Source: M3007 sp046296435
GTDB lineage: Bacteria > Bacteroidota > Bacteroidia > Chitinophagales > Saprospiraceae
Length of the DNA stretch: 64,000 bases
Direction: 5' to 3'
NCBI GenBank assembly: GCA_046296435.1
Contig: JBKBLI010000007.1
Coordinates: forward strand, 12,178-76,177
The notes under the pieces: model-generated
Databases searched by the model: none
What the model saw: the letters and a program-made list of their open reading frames with translations, nothing else
Told to the model about the DNA's origin: nothing
Shown: positions 44,814 to 52,954 of the stretch, piece by piece
How positions within the stretch are numbered: position 1 is the first letter of the stretch
How the letters are laid out: each line of letters begins with the position of its first letter
Translations under genes and position numbers: made by a program

Positions 44814-44847
44814 ATAGGGGCGTGGATCAGATGATCTGCGCCCCTAT
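44814..44847 (+). terminator. Hairpin after the T9SS cargo/lipoprotein pair
   Basis: ATAGGGGCG (44814-44822) pairs perfectly with CGCCCCTAT (44839-44847), with an inner GATCAGATGATC. There is no T tract after it, so a terminator role is tentative. The remaining 44848-45101 holds no gene that I can support. Confidence 0.45.
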
Positions 44848-45101
44848 TGGCTTGCCGCTGTCGGGCTAACCCTGTCCTCTCGCCCACCCCCGCGCCCCGA
44901 GCCTTGTTGCCCCACATGACATGCCGAGGCCCCATGTCAGAGGGAGCGGCGCTTGCAAAAGCGCATTTTTTAGAGATGCCGGGCCGTGCTCTGTCTTGCC
45001 GCTTTGCGCCATTCAATGGATGTAGGGCCTCGGCGATGCGCGCGGCGTCAGCCGGGACAAACACGCCCGATAGCAACGCGCCATACCTTTGATGCATCAA
45101 T

Positions 45102-45134
45102 TTTGCGCTTTCTTCCGTAAAGGCTTTATCTTTG
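45102..45134 (+). promoter_or_regulatory. Promoter TTTG-N21-TATCTTTG of the ATE-like gene
   Basis: TTTG at 45102-45105 and TATCTTTG at 45127-45134, 18 bp before the ATG at 45153. Confidence 0.75.
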
Positions 45135-45152
45135 CCTGTAAAATAGCAGGGC

Positions 45153-45908
45153 ATGTATCCAAAGCCTTTAGCCGTATTCGACGATATATCGTTCAATCCG
45201 CGCCCCATGTTCGATATTGTAGGCATGGAGCCTTTGGATCCAGCGATTTTTGATCTTTTTTGCGAGGATGGCTGGTGCTACTGGTCGGACGCTTTTTTCC
45301 GAAAAAACTATCAGGAATGGCGCGGACAGTACTGTCGGGTGGTCGTAGTGCGGATCCGTATCTCGGAGTTCAGCATGAGTAAGAGCCAGCGCAAGTGTCT
45401 GCGCCGCAATCAGGGACTGGATATCCGCGTCAGGCCGATCCGAATTGAGCAGATTCACGAGGATTTGTTCGAAAAGCACACGCTCCGGTTTGACGTCAAT
45501 CGGCCGCAGTCAAGCGTCAGTTTTTTTTCGGAGTGGAGCCACATGATGCCTGCTCCGGGGTTTCAACTCGAGTTGTGGGACAAAGACCGATTGGTAGCGG
45601 CGAGTTTCTTCCATGTAGGCGAAAGAAGCGTGATGGGTAATTACTGTATTTACGATCCAAACGAGATCCAATGGAAAAGTCTCGGTATGATGACTATGCT
45701 GATCGAATTGCAGATGACTGCAAAGTTGAAACGCGAATTTTATTATCCCGGACTGGTTTACGACATCCCTAGCGAGTTCAATTACAAGCTCAATTTCAAC
45801 GGTTTGGAATACTTCGACTGGTGGGGCAATTGGTATCCCCTGCCCCGCGTGCCGCTGAGTTCCTGGCGCGCTGAATGGGGTGGCGGATTGCCGGTCGATC
45901 AAATTTGA
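45153..45908 (+). CDS. ATE/Bpt-like aminoacyl-tRNA-protein transferase (GNAT fold)
   Basis: A 251-residue protein whose C-terminal two thirds match the arginyl-tRNA-protein transferase C-domain. Seen are the basic SKSQRKCLRRNQGLDIRV, a long middle helix pair, GNYCIYDPNEIQWKSLGMM and the tail FYYPGLVYDIPSEFNYK. Such enzymes add Arg or Leu from tRNA to protein N-termini in the N-degron pathway. The N-terminal Cys motif seen in ATE proteins is not evident; only scattered Cys (FCEDGWCYW) occur. It may thus be a divergent transferase. It has a strong promoter. A T6-CCG-A6 palindrome lies in its coding sequence. Confidence 0.78.
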   Translation: MYPKPLAVFDDISFNPRPMFDIVGMEPLDPAIFDLFCEDGWCYWSDAFFRKNYQEWRGQYCRVVVVRIRISEFSMSKSQRKCLRRNQGLDIRVRPIRIEQIHEDLFEKHTLRFDVNRPQSSVSFFSEWSHMMPAPGFQLELWDKDRLVAASFFHVGERSVMGNYCIYDPNEIQWKSLGMMTMLIELQMTAKLKREFYYPGLVYDIPSEFNYKLNFNGLEYFDWWGNWYPLPRVPLSSWRAEWGGGLPVDQI

Positions 45909-46054
45909 CCTTACGCGCGCCATACGAATACAACTTGACGGCGTTTGGATGCGTTATTGCGGGCGTCGCGATTTGGCGCAGAGACCTACAAGCGTCCTCA
46001 GCGAGAAAGTTTGCGATTTTTCAATACGGTATCGCCGGGCGCCCAAAGTTGGAT

Positions 46055-46435
46055 ATGAATATGGCGACTGAAGACTGGGAATTAGATTTTGAGTACCTGA
46101 GGGTACAACATATTGTGAAGGATTCGATGAAGCGCGACGCGCTCCCTGATCTCAACGTGATCCTGTTGTTGATCGGCATACAGGAACTCGGACGCTGGAA
46201 GAAAGACTTCACCAAAGAAGAGAAGCAAGATCTGATGCATATCGCCGTCTGCCGCCTATTGAGCTACGAGGGTTATTTCGAATTTGCAGGCCGCGATGCA
46301 GACGGCTGGCCGCACTGGCGCCAGATCCGCGAAATGCAGGCCATGTCGCTTGACGCTCAGGAACAATTCCTTAAAGGATTCGTGGTGCGTTATTTCAAAG
46401 ACCTGGAAGCCGATAATGGGGGCTTCCAGATCTGA
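46055..46435 (+). CDS. Conserved hypothetical protein
   Basis: A 126-residue soluble helical protein. It begins MNMATEDWELDFEYLRVQHIVKDS and contains PDLNVILLLIGIQELG and KEEKQDLMHIAVCRLLSYEGYFEF. It resembles a small cytoplasmic protein family of Bacteroidota whose function is not known. I used the ATG at 46055; the ATG at 46061 is also possible, and the frame upstream has no protein-like content. It lies 146 bp after the ATE-like gene in the same direction, and its 3' end faces the RND adaptor gene. Confidence 0.72.
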   Translation: MNMATEDWELDFEYLRVQHIVKDSMKRDALPDLNVILLLIGIQELGRWKKDFTKEEKQDLMHIAVCRLLSYEGYFEFAGRDADGWPHWRQIREMQAMSLDAQEQFLKGFVVRYFKDLEADNGGFQI

Positions 46436-46473
46436 GGCAGGGATGGCGGCGTTTGGCCCGAACCCGATTGCGC

Positions 46474-47643
46474 TTATGGTTTGGCGATCAGCTTGGAGAA
46501 GCGCAGCGGGTCGCCGGGTCGCAAAAACATCACGCCGGTCACGGCAATGGTGTCGCCGGCCTGCAGACCCTTGGTTACTTCGACCCATCCGGCCTGCCGA
46601 ATGCCAGTCTCAACGGTCACGAATTCGGCTTTCCCGTTGCGACTCACAATGATCTGTTTGTTGCGCGCCTGAGGGATAATCGCCTCGGCAGGCGTGAACA
46701 GCGCTTCGCGATTGGCGCCAAGGTCAACGCTTACATTGGCAAAAGCGCCGGGAATGAGCGCTGGATGCTGGGCGCGCAGGATAGCGCGCACCTGCAAGTT
46801 GCGGGTCTGCTCGTCGATGCGCTGTTCGGTGGCGATTACCTCCGCATGGAAAGTCTCTGCCGCGCCCTGCACCGCAAACCTGACAGTCTGGCCGATGCGA
46901 ATGGCGGAGCCGTACTTTTCGGGTATCGTGAAGTCGAGTTTGGGGGAACCGACGGCCCGGATGCTGCCCAGGGGCGTGGCGGGCGTGACGTACGCGCCCG
47001 GACTGATACGCCGCAGGCCGAGGTAGCCGTCGTAGGGCGCTGTGACGCGCATGCGGTCTATTTGGATGCGCAACAGATCAATTTCCGATTTGAGCGTTTG
47101 CGCTTGCAANNNNNNNNNNNNNNNNNNNNNNNNNNNNNNNNNNNNNNNNNNNNNNNNNNNNNNNNNNNNNNNNNNNNNNNNNNNNNNNNNNNNNNNNNNN
47201 NNNNNNNNNACGGCCAGGTCGTAGTCCTGCTGGCTGACGCCTTTGACGCGCAGCAATTCGCCGAGGCGCTGCTCGGTGATTTGCGCCTGTTTGAGTTGCA
47301 ATTCGACCTTTTGTAATTGGGCGCGCAGATCATCGTCAAACAATCGCGCCACTACTTCCCCCTTGCGCACCAGGCGCCCTTCGGGCATGTTGAGCGCGAC
47401 AACCCTTCCGGGCGCCTCCGCGTGCAACTGCGTCTCCTCTGCGGGTATCAAAGCGCCGGGGGCCTGCACCGTCTGTGCCATTCGCGAGGCTTGGGCGATG
47501 TAGCCCTCCACGGCGGTTACCTCATAGACGTTCTTCCCCTCGTTTGGGCTTGGCGTTCCAGCGCCCTTGTCGGCACTTTTTTTACAAGAAAAAAACATCG
47601 ACAAAGCGAAGCCGGCAAATGCGATAATGAAAAAAAAACGCAT
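46474..47643 (-). CDS. RND efflux periplasmic adaptor (membrane fusion) lipoprotein
   Basis: Periplasmic adaptor linking an inner-membrane RND pump to an outer-membrane TolC channel. From the ATG at 47643 there is a lipoprotein signal (FFSCKKS). Next come the barrel-sandwich start QTVQAPGALIPAEETQLHAEAPGRV, the coiled-coil hairpin (LRAQLQKVELQLKQAQITEQRLGELL), RVTAPYDGYLGLRRISPGAYV, and the beta-barrel and membrane-proximal domains. A 100-N run splits YDLAV/LQAQTLKSEIDLL; without it the protein has about 356 residues, a usual size. No RND pump gene lies next to it. tolC is nearby but on the other strand, with queD between. Confidence 0.92.
   Translation of the reverse strand: MRFFFIIAFAGFALSMFFSCKKSADKGAGTPSPNEGKNVYEVTAVEGYIAQASRMAQTVQAPGALIPAEETQLHAEAPGRVVALNMPEGRLVRKGEVVARLFDDDLRAQLQKVELQLKQAQITEQRLGELLRVKGVSQQDYDLAXXXXXXXXXXXXXXXXXXXXXXXXXXXXXXXXXXLQAQTLKSEIDLLRIQIDRMRVTAPYDGYLGLRRISPGAYVTPATPLGSIRAVGSPKLDFTIPEKYGSAIRIGQTVRFAVQGAAETFHAEVIATEQRIDEQTRNLQVRAILRAQHPALIPGAFANVSVDLGANREALFTPAEAIIPQARNKQIIVSRNGKAEFVTVETGIRQAGWVEVTKGLQAGDTIAVTGVMFLRPGDPLRFSKLIAKP
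47110..47209. other. Run of 100 N inside the RND adaptor gene
   Basis: One base completes GTN (Val), giving DYDLAVLQAQTLK in frame; the other 99 nt are surplus. Confidence 0.95.
47577..47595. repeat. T7-ACAAG-A7 palindrome in a coding region
   Basis: Lies in the lipobox region of the RND adaptor and encodes FFSCKK on the minus strand. Confidence 0.5.
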
Positions 47644-47785
47644 GGATTGACGTTGTGAAACGGGTTTAGGCAAAAACGCAAAAACAAACCCTAGATTGCA
47701 AATCAAAGGCACCAATGCCTGAATGCATGCTCCAAGGGGAACGCCGGGATCGCGGTCTTGAGAGCGTCGCGGGCGCCAGATTGCT

Positions 47786-48196
47786 TCATGCGGGGTATTC
47801 GACATAGTTGCGCGGCGTCTCGTACAAGCGCACCGCGAGCGCATGGGTTTGCGGAATATGATCGCGCAGAATACGCCAGATCACTACGCAGATATTTTCG
47901 GCTGTGGGGATCAGGTCCCTGAATTCTGCGGTATCGAGATTCAGATTCTTGTGGTCAAACCTGTGTTCGATCTGTTCTTTGATCAGAAGCGACAGCCAGC
48001 CCAGATCAATGACCATGCCCGTATCGGGGTCGATGGGGCCGCTTACTTTTACCTCCAGTTCGTAGTTGTGGCCGTGATAATTGGGGTTGTTGCACAAGCC
48101 AAACGTCTCGCGGTTTTTTTCGTCGCTCCAGGCCGGATTGTGGAGTCTGTGCGCGGCATTGAAGTGGGCGCGGCGGAATGCGGATATATGCGTCAT
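47786..48196 (-). CDS. queD: 6-carboxytetrahydropterin synthase (QueD-like)
   Basis: Makes 6-carboxytetrahydropterin from dihydroneopterin triphosphate in queuosine/deazapurine synthesis. The 136-residue protein of the PTPS family has the zinc His in FNAAHRLHN and in NYHGHNYELEV, the catalytic Cys in GLCNNPNY, VIDLGWLSLLIK, FDHKNLN, PTAENICVVIW and the C-terminal Glu in VRLYETPRN. The length is usual. It lies between the RND adaptor and tolC and does not belong functionally with them. The queuosine gene queG is at 9015-9962. Confidence 0.92.
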   Translation of the reverse strand: MTHISAFRRAHFNAAHRLHNPAWSDEKNRETFGLCNNPNYHGHNYELEVKVSGPIDPDTGMVIDLGWLSLLIKEQIEHRFDHKNLNLDTAEFRDLIPTAENICVVIWRILRDHIPQTHALAVRLYETPRNYVEYPA

Positions 48197-48310
48197 GGGT
48201 TTGAAAAAAATAAGACAGGCCTCAAGGGACCAAGCTCACCTGAAACATTCGTCCCTGAAAATTGTTTCGCTGCCATTGCGGCGGACTTCCGGGTAATTGC
48301 TCCTATCCGC

Positions 48311-48325
48311 TTTTTTTTGAAAAAA
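48311..48325. repeat. T8-G-A6 palindrome
   Basis: T-tract/A-tract inverted repeat in the divergent queD-tolC gap. Confidence 0.6.
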
Positions 48326-48418
48326 GGGAAAAAACGGCTCGCCTTGGTTTCGGGCTCTTTCGTCCCCAAACCACGCGTCCTTTACGCATAACAAAAAAAT
48401 ATCCTGCTAAAGCGTTCT

Positions 48419-49726
48419 ATGAACCATACGCTTCAAACCCTTTTCAGGCTTTTTATGGCGCTGTTGGTCGTCCGTAGCGCCGCCGCCCAATCCCTGCTCA
48501 CGCCCGAAGAAGCCGTGCGCATCGCGCTCGAAAACAACTTTGCCATACGACTCAGCGCTTTTGACGCCGATATTGCCCGACTAAACAACACAAAAGCCAA
48601 CGCCGGAATGCTTCCGCAGGTCAACCTCGTGGCGAACGAAACCTTTACCCTGAGCGCATTCCAGCAAGAACTGGCCAATGGCAACGAGTTTAGATCGCCC
48701 GGCGCTCCATTCAACAATTTCAACGCCGGCGTACAACTCTCCTGGACCCTATTCGACGGGCGGCGCATGTTTATAGCCAAACGCCGCTTAGAAGCCCTCG
48801 AAGTCCTCGGCGAGCGCCAACTGCAGTTCAGCGTTATGCAGACGACGGCTTCGGTGCTGGTTCAGTACTACGCCCTGGCGCAGAGTCGCATGCAGGAAAA
48901 AGCCCTATCAGAGGTGATTAGCCTGAACGAAGAGCGGCTCCGCATCGCCGAAGCCCGTCTGGCAGCCGGCATGGCTCCGCAGACGGAAGTCCTGCAGGCG
49001 CGTATCGACCTCAACCAGCGCCGCGCCGACCTCCTCCTTCAGCAAAACGTGTCGCTCGCTTCCCGCCGCGCGCTCAATGTCTTGCTCGCGCGCGACCCGG
49101 ACACTCCCTTCAGCGCTTACGATACCGTCCAGATCAACTACGCGCCCAATCCGCAGGCCCTGCTCGACGCCGCGCTTGCCCAAAATCCCCAACTCCTCGC
49201 CTTGCGCCAGAACGCCATTGCCGCCGCTTTAGCTGCCGACGAGGTCCGCACGCTCGGCGCGCCAAGGGTGGTCGGTTTGGGTCAGTTCAACGCTCTGCGC
49301 ACCGACAATGGCGCCGGCTTCCTGCGCAGCAACTCACAAGCGGGTCTAAGCCTCGGTTTGGGCTTCGTCATGCCGCTATACACCGGCGGCGATCTGCGCC
49401 GACAGGCTGAAGTGGCCAAAAAGCAAGCCCTGCAGTCCAAGACCCTCAGCGACGAGCGCGAGTTGCTCGTCAGACAGGAACTCGCGCAAAGCATCGCCGA
49501 CTATGAGCTTCAACGACAGTTGCTCGCCTTCGAGGAGGCCAATGTGTTGACCGCCCGCGAAAATCTGGCGGTCAGCACCGAACGCTTTCGGCTTGGCCAA
49601 ACCACGCCCCTCGAAACCCAACAGGCGCAGGCCAGTCTCGAGCAGTCCCTCGCCCGACGCAACCAATTGCTCCTTCAACTCAAAAACACGGAGATCTCCC
49701 TGCGCTTCCTGAGCGGAGATCTGTGA
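48419..49726 (+). CDS. TolC-family outer-membrane efflux protein
   Basis: Outer-membrane channel for efflux or type I secretion. The 435-residue protein starts with a signal peptide (SAAAQSLLTPEEAVRIALENNFAIRL is typical of the family start). It has two repeated OEP halves with long heptad helices (MQEKALSEVISLNEERLRIAEARL; ELLVRQELAQSIADYELQRQLLAFEE). It ends RFRLGQTTPLETQQAQASLEQ ... NTEISLRFLSGDL. The probable partner adaptor is at 46474-47643 on the opposite strand. No inner-membrane pump is encoded in the window. Confidence 0.92.
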   Translation: MNHTLQTLFRLFMALLVVRSAAAQSLLTPEEAVRIALENNFAIRLSAFDADIARLNNTKANAGMLPQVNLVANETFTLSAFQQELANGNEFRSPGAPFNNFNAGVQLSWTLFDGRRMFIAKRRLEALEVLGERQLQFSVMQTTASVLVQYYALAQSRMQEKALSEVISLNEERLRIAEARLAAGMAPQTEVLQARIDLNQRRADLLLQQNVSLASRRALNVLLARDPDTPFSAYDTVQINYAPNPQALLDAALAQNPQLLALRQNAIAAALAADEVRTLGAPRVVGLGQFNALRTDNGAGFLRSNSQAGLSLGLGFVMPLYTGGDLRRQAEVAKKQALQSKTLSDERELLVRQELAQSIADYELQRQLLAFEEANVLTARENLAVSTERFRLGQTTPLETQQAQASLEQSLARRNQLLLQLKNTEISLRFLSGDL

Positions 49727-49837
49727 CGGGGCCTGCGATGCCCGATCCCGCGGCGATCTGCGCCGTCGCGCAGCGCGGGCCACGATGCCTTGAGCGCCTC
49801 AGGAAAGGGGCGCGCCGCGCCGTATTTGCAAGGCGGC

Positions 49838-52800
49838 CTATTGTTCAGTTTGGCCCTCCGCTTCGCGCAGTTCCAGGAGCAGGTCGTTGAAGAGGCGCAC
49901 GCTGTCAGTCTCCAGACGGCGCGCTTCGGACAGTTGGAAGCGGTAGTCGAAATTAAATCGGTAGTTGTCCGGGTGGTTGTCGGATAGCGGAAAGAAGCCG
50001 GCCAAGGTATCGTACCAGACGATGCGGCCCCGGTGGGTGAGTTCGAGGATCGGAAGCTGGAGATATTCGGTTTTGGGCATGTATCGGTATAGGGCCATCA
50101 GGCGCAGGATCACAGAGACGGCGGCCGCGCGCTCCGGCAGCCCATTCTCTTTTCTGTAAGGGCTGACTTCCCTCTCGTAATACTTGATCAATTCGTTGTA
50201 GCGACGTTCGGCGATGCGCTCACGGGTCTCGAATGCGGGATAGCGATCAGGGTACAAGTGTGTGAGCGAGCGCAGCGTGTCTATGGCCCCGAACGGTATT
50301 TTGCCCGCGCTGGATAAGTTGACCAAGCCATGGTCGGGGTGTATCTCGGTCCATGGAAGCCTGTGTTCCAGGGTCAATTCTTCGTACACGAAGTCCAGAT
50401 AAGTCGGATCGGGGTGTATGCGGTAACATTCGATTGCACAGGACAGCAGGATTTCCAACTGTGTGCGCTTCTCTTCCCGTCCTCCGGGGATTTTTTCGTA
50501 ATCGACTTTGATGCTTTTGTGGAAAATGTTGTGCGCGATGCGGCTGCGTATGTGCGCGTCATCCTGGTCGATACCTCGGAATCGCATGGTCTTTTGCAGG
50601 TTGGCGAGCGCTTCGAAATTCATGGCGACGCTTTGGTTGACGGTATTCAGATGGCCGCCGCTGAGCGTAAACCACAGGAGCGCTCCATCGCCGACAAGTT
50701 CCCGGATGATATCGTCTAAGAAACCGTTTCCGTCGTTCGGATAGGCGTAGTATTGTCTGGCCCAGCGTTTCAGGCATTCGATCACCTCGCGGCGCGCATC
50801 CTCTTCGGGCATGCGCCGCCAATCCCTGTAGGCCAATTGGTCCAATACGCGGCGATAACGGCGGAGCGTATCGTCGCAATACTGGAGCCAGATTTCGCGA
50901 TGCAGGTTGGGTTCGGTGATCAGCCAGGCATCTACTCCGGAATGGTCTTTGATGATTTTTTCGACGAGCGCCATCGGATCGAACCGGTATCTGCGGCAAT
51001 CCGGATGGGATACGGGTTGCCCGTCTTCGTTGAGGTCGAACCACCGGATGGGCAGGGTATGGCGGGTGTCGGGCGAGAGTAAGAGATTGGGCAGCAGTTG
51101 CTCGAGCGCCAGGCGTCTGAACGAAAGGGTGTCGTCGGTATGCAGCACATGGCCATACAACTTGTGTCCGACCATGCAGGCGTTCACGTAGCGTATAACG
51201 GATTCGCGCCAATCCGTCAGGTTGCGCCGGCGTTCCTGTTCGTACAGATAGCGCGCAGACAGTTCGTCGCGCCGCGCCAGCAAGCGGAGCAGCAGATTTT
51301 CGCGCAGTTCGGCTTCTATACTTTGCGGTTTCCAGTACGTGTACCGCGCCGATTCTGTCTGATTGCGTTTTTCTTCGAATTGCAGTTGCTCGATCAGTTC
51401 TTTGACCTGGCTTTCGACCTCGATGTCCGTCTCGGCGACAAAGCGCATTTCGCCCGCCGCATCGAAATAGACGCTGCGCACCCAGTGGAGTTTGCCGCCG
51501 CCGCACAGTTCGTTGATCGCCACTTTCAGAAAACTCTGATACGGACTCAGCAGTCGGAAGAGCAAAGGCGCCGCCTCGATACACCGCTTTACGACGGCGC
51601 GGTTGGCGGGCGGCTGCACGTCGTGGTGTCCGGTATCGAGCGTGTAATTGTCCGGAATGGCACTGTACAGACGCATGAAGGCGTCGGCCAGTTCTTCGGT
51701 GACTGCCTGACAATTGTAATCGCCGGCGCGGCTTGCGCAGCAGCCTTTGCGCTGATACTCATAGAATCGCGATGCGTACAGCGCTGCGTATTCCAGTAGG
51801 TTTCCGCGTTGGTTGACCCAATCGGCGGCGATCCGGTCCGGCCCTTCTTTTTGTACGTAGGCGATCAGCATGTGTTCGTACAGTTGGGCCGACTGCGGGT
51901 CAATGGCGGTGCGCGCCTCTTCGCACAGCGCGAAGGCCTCCTGATATGCGTTGACAGCAAGCGCATCGCGGCAGAGCAGCAGTTTTCGCAAAAAATCGCG
52001 GCGTTGTTCGGCGCTCAGGTTGATTGGCGGATCGTGGGCGCCGGCAGCCCTAAAATCGGGTGGAACGATCTCGTCGCTCGGCCTGAACAGGCTTTGAAAC
52101 AGATCCACCCGATCGCGCCCCAGGGGAGTCAGGCCCAGATACTCGCGCTCAAACAGTGCGGGCCACTGCGGGACGAACATCCGCTCTTCGATGGCAAGGA
52201 TAATATCCGACAGCGCTCTTCGGATTTCGTCCAGGCGATCTAAGTAGGTTTCGAACCCTATTCTGGCGCCGGCGGCCAATTGTCGCAGCGCTGCGTAGCG
52301 GTCTTCGAGCTCATAGACTCTCTCGTTGATGTAATCGGGATGAATAAGGAGCTTCAGAAAGTTGATCGCCTCTATCAGATTGTGTCGCCCCAAGAAAGTG
52401 AGCAGCCGCTCGCGTACGTCTTCGGGTTTGAAATACGCCTTGACTGGCGGGGGCTGCGCTTTTTTTTTCGGGAAAAGCAACAGTTCGCAGGCGATTTCTA
52501 CCGTGCGCTCCAGTTGGCGTTCGCGGCCCAACAGCGAGGCCTCGATGGTCTCTGGCGGCGGCGGCATGGTCGGAAAACCGCGCAAGGGTTGCGGGGGGTG
52601 AGCGGCGCGGGCGCGGGCGCAGAGGATCTGGAGCGCGCCGTAGCGGTTTTCGATTTGCAGGGCCTGTTCCATCTCCCAGCGCGTATCGGGCAGGTCCTGG
52701 TAGTCGGCCGAGATCACGGCGACGAACAAATGGGCTTTGCGCAAAAAAGCGGCGGCGGCAGGTCGATAGTCCTCTGGGCCGGGCGCATCGGGGTTCCAAA

Positions 52801-52951
52801 ATGTAAGAAATTTATCGGGCAGGGCATGTTGCAGATACTTCTGCAAGTCCAAAGCCGTGCGTTTGTCTGTCGGATTGGCAGACACAAACACGTAAAAGTC
52901 CGGTTCAGGCCGAAGCGTTTGCACGACGCAAACGTACAAATTATTGGGCAA
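49838..52951 (-). CDS. Large TIR-like / effector-associated domain (EAD11-like) protein of unknown class
   Basis: A 1037-residue cytoplasmic protein. Residues about 18-155 are TIR-like: DFYVFVSANPTDKRTALDLQ, then LFVAVISADYQDLPDTRWEME, where the Glu after Trp92 sits at the usual NAD-cleaving position. A Pro-rich linker (PPPE) follows. Residues about 177-256 are EAD11-like (ERLLTFLGRHNLIEAINFLK, then RLDEIRRALSDIILAIEE). The last 780 residues match no family I know: mostly helical, rich in Arg, Tyr and Trp, with no Walker A motif. The start is non-ATG: TTG at 52951 or GTG at 52924; the first ATG is about residue 94. It follows porT after 3 bp. Its EAD resembles that of the protease/TIR protein at 9972-11552. 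Confidence 0.75.
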   Translation of the reverse strand: MPNNLYVCVVQTLRPEPDFYVFVSANPTDKRTALDLQKYLQHALPDKFLTFWNPDAPGPEDYRPAAAAFLRKAHLFVAVISADYQDLPDTRWEMEQALQIENRYGALQILCARARAAHPPQPLRGFPTMPPPPETIEASLLGRERQLERTVEIACELLLFPKKKAQPPPVKAYFKPEDVRERLLTFLGRHNLIEAINFLKLLIHPDYINERVYELEDRYAALRQLAAGARIGFETYLDRLDEIRRALSDIILAIEERMFVPQWPALFEREYLGLTPLGRDRVDLFQSLFRPSDEIVPPDFRAAGAHDPPINLSAEQRRDFLRKLLLCRDALAVNAYQEAFALCEEARTAIDPQSAQLYEHMLIAYVQKEGPDRIAADWVNQRGNLLEYAALYASRFYEYQRKGCCASRAGDYNCQAVTEELADAFMRLYSAIPDNYTLDTGHHDVQPPANRAVVKRCIEAAPLLFRLLSPYQSFLKVAINELCGGGKLHWVRSVYFDAAGEMRFVAETDIEVESQVKELIEQLQFEEKRNQTESARYTYWKPQSIEAELRENLLLRLLARRDELSARYLYEQERRRNLTDWRESVIRYVNACMVGHKLYGHVLHTDDTLSFRRLALEQLLPNLLLSPDTRHTLPIRWFDLNEDGQPVSHPDCRRYRFDPMALVEKIIKDHSGVDAWLITEPNLHREIWLQYCDDTLRRYRRVLDQLAYRDWRRMPEEDARREVIECLKRWARQYYAYPNDGNGFLDDIIRELVGDGALLWFTLSGGHLNTVNQSVAMNFEALANLQKTMRFRGIDQDDAHIRSRIAHNIFHKSIKVDYEKIPGGREEKRTQLEILLSCAIECYRIHPDPTYLDFVYEELTLEHRLPWTEIHPDHGLVNLSSAGKIPFGAIDTLRSLTHLYPDRYPAFETRERIAERRYNELIKYYEREVSPYRKENGLPERAAAVSVILRLMALYRYMPKTEYLQLPILELTHRGRIVWYDTLAGFFPLSDNHPDNYRFNFDYRFQLSEARRLETDSVRLFNDLLLELREAEGQTEQ

Positions 52952-52954
52952 TAC

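Noticed and set aside
50559..51713. 384-codon frame inside the TIR/EAD gene in another minus-strand frame
   Set aside because: Arg/Pro/His-rich low-complexity translation typical of a GC-rich shadow frame. The TIR/EAD frame has the recognisable domains.
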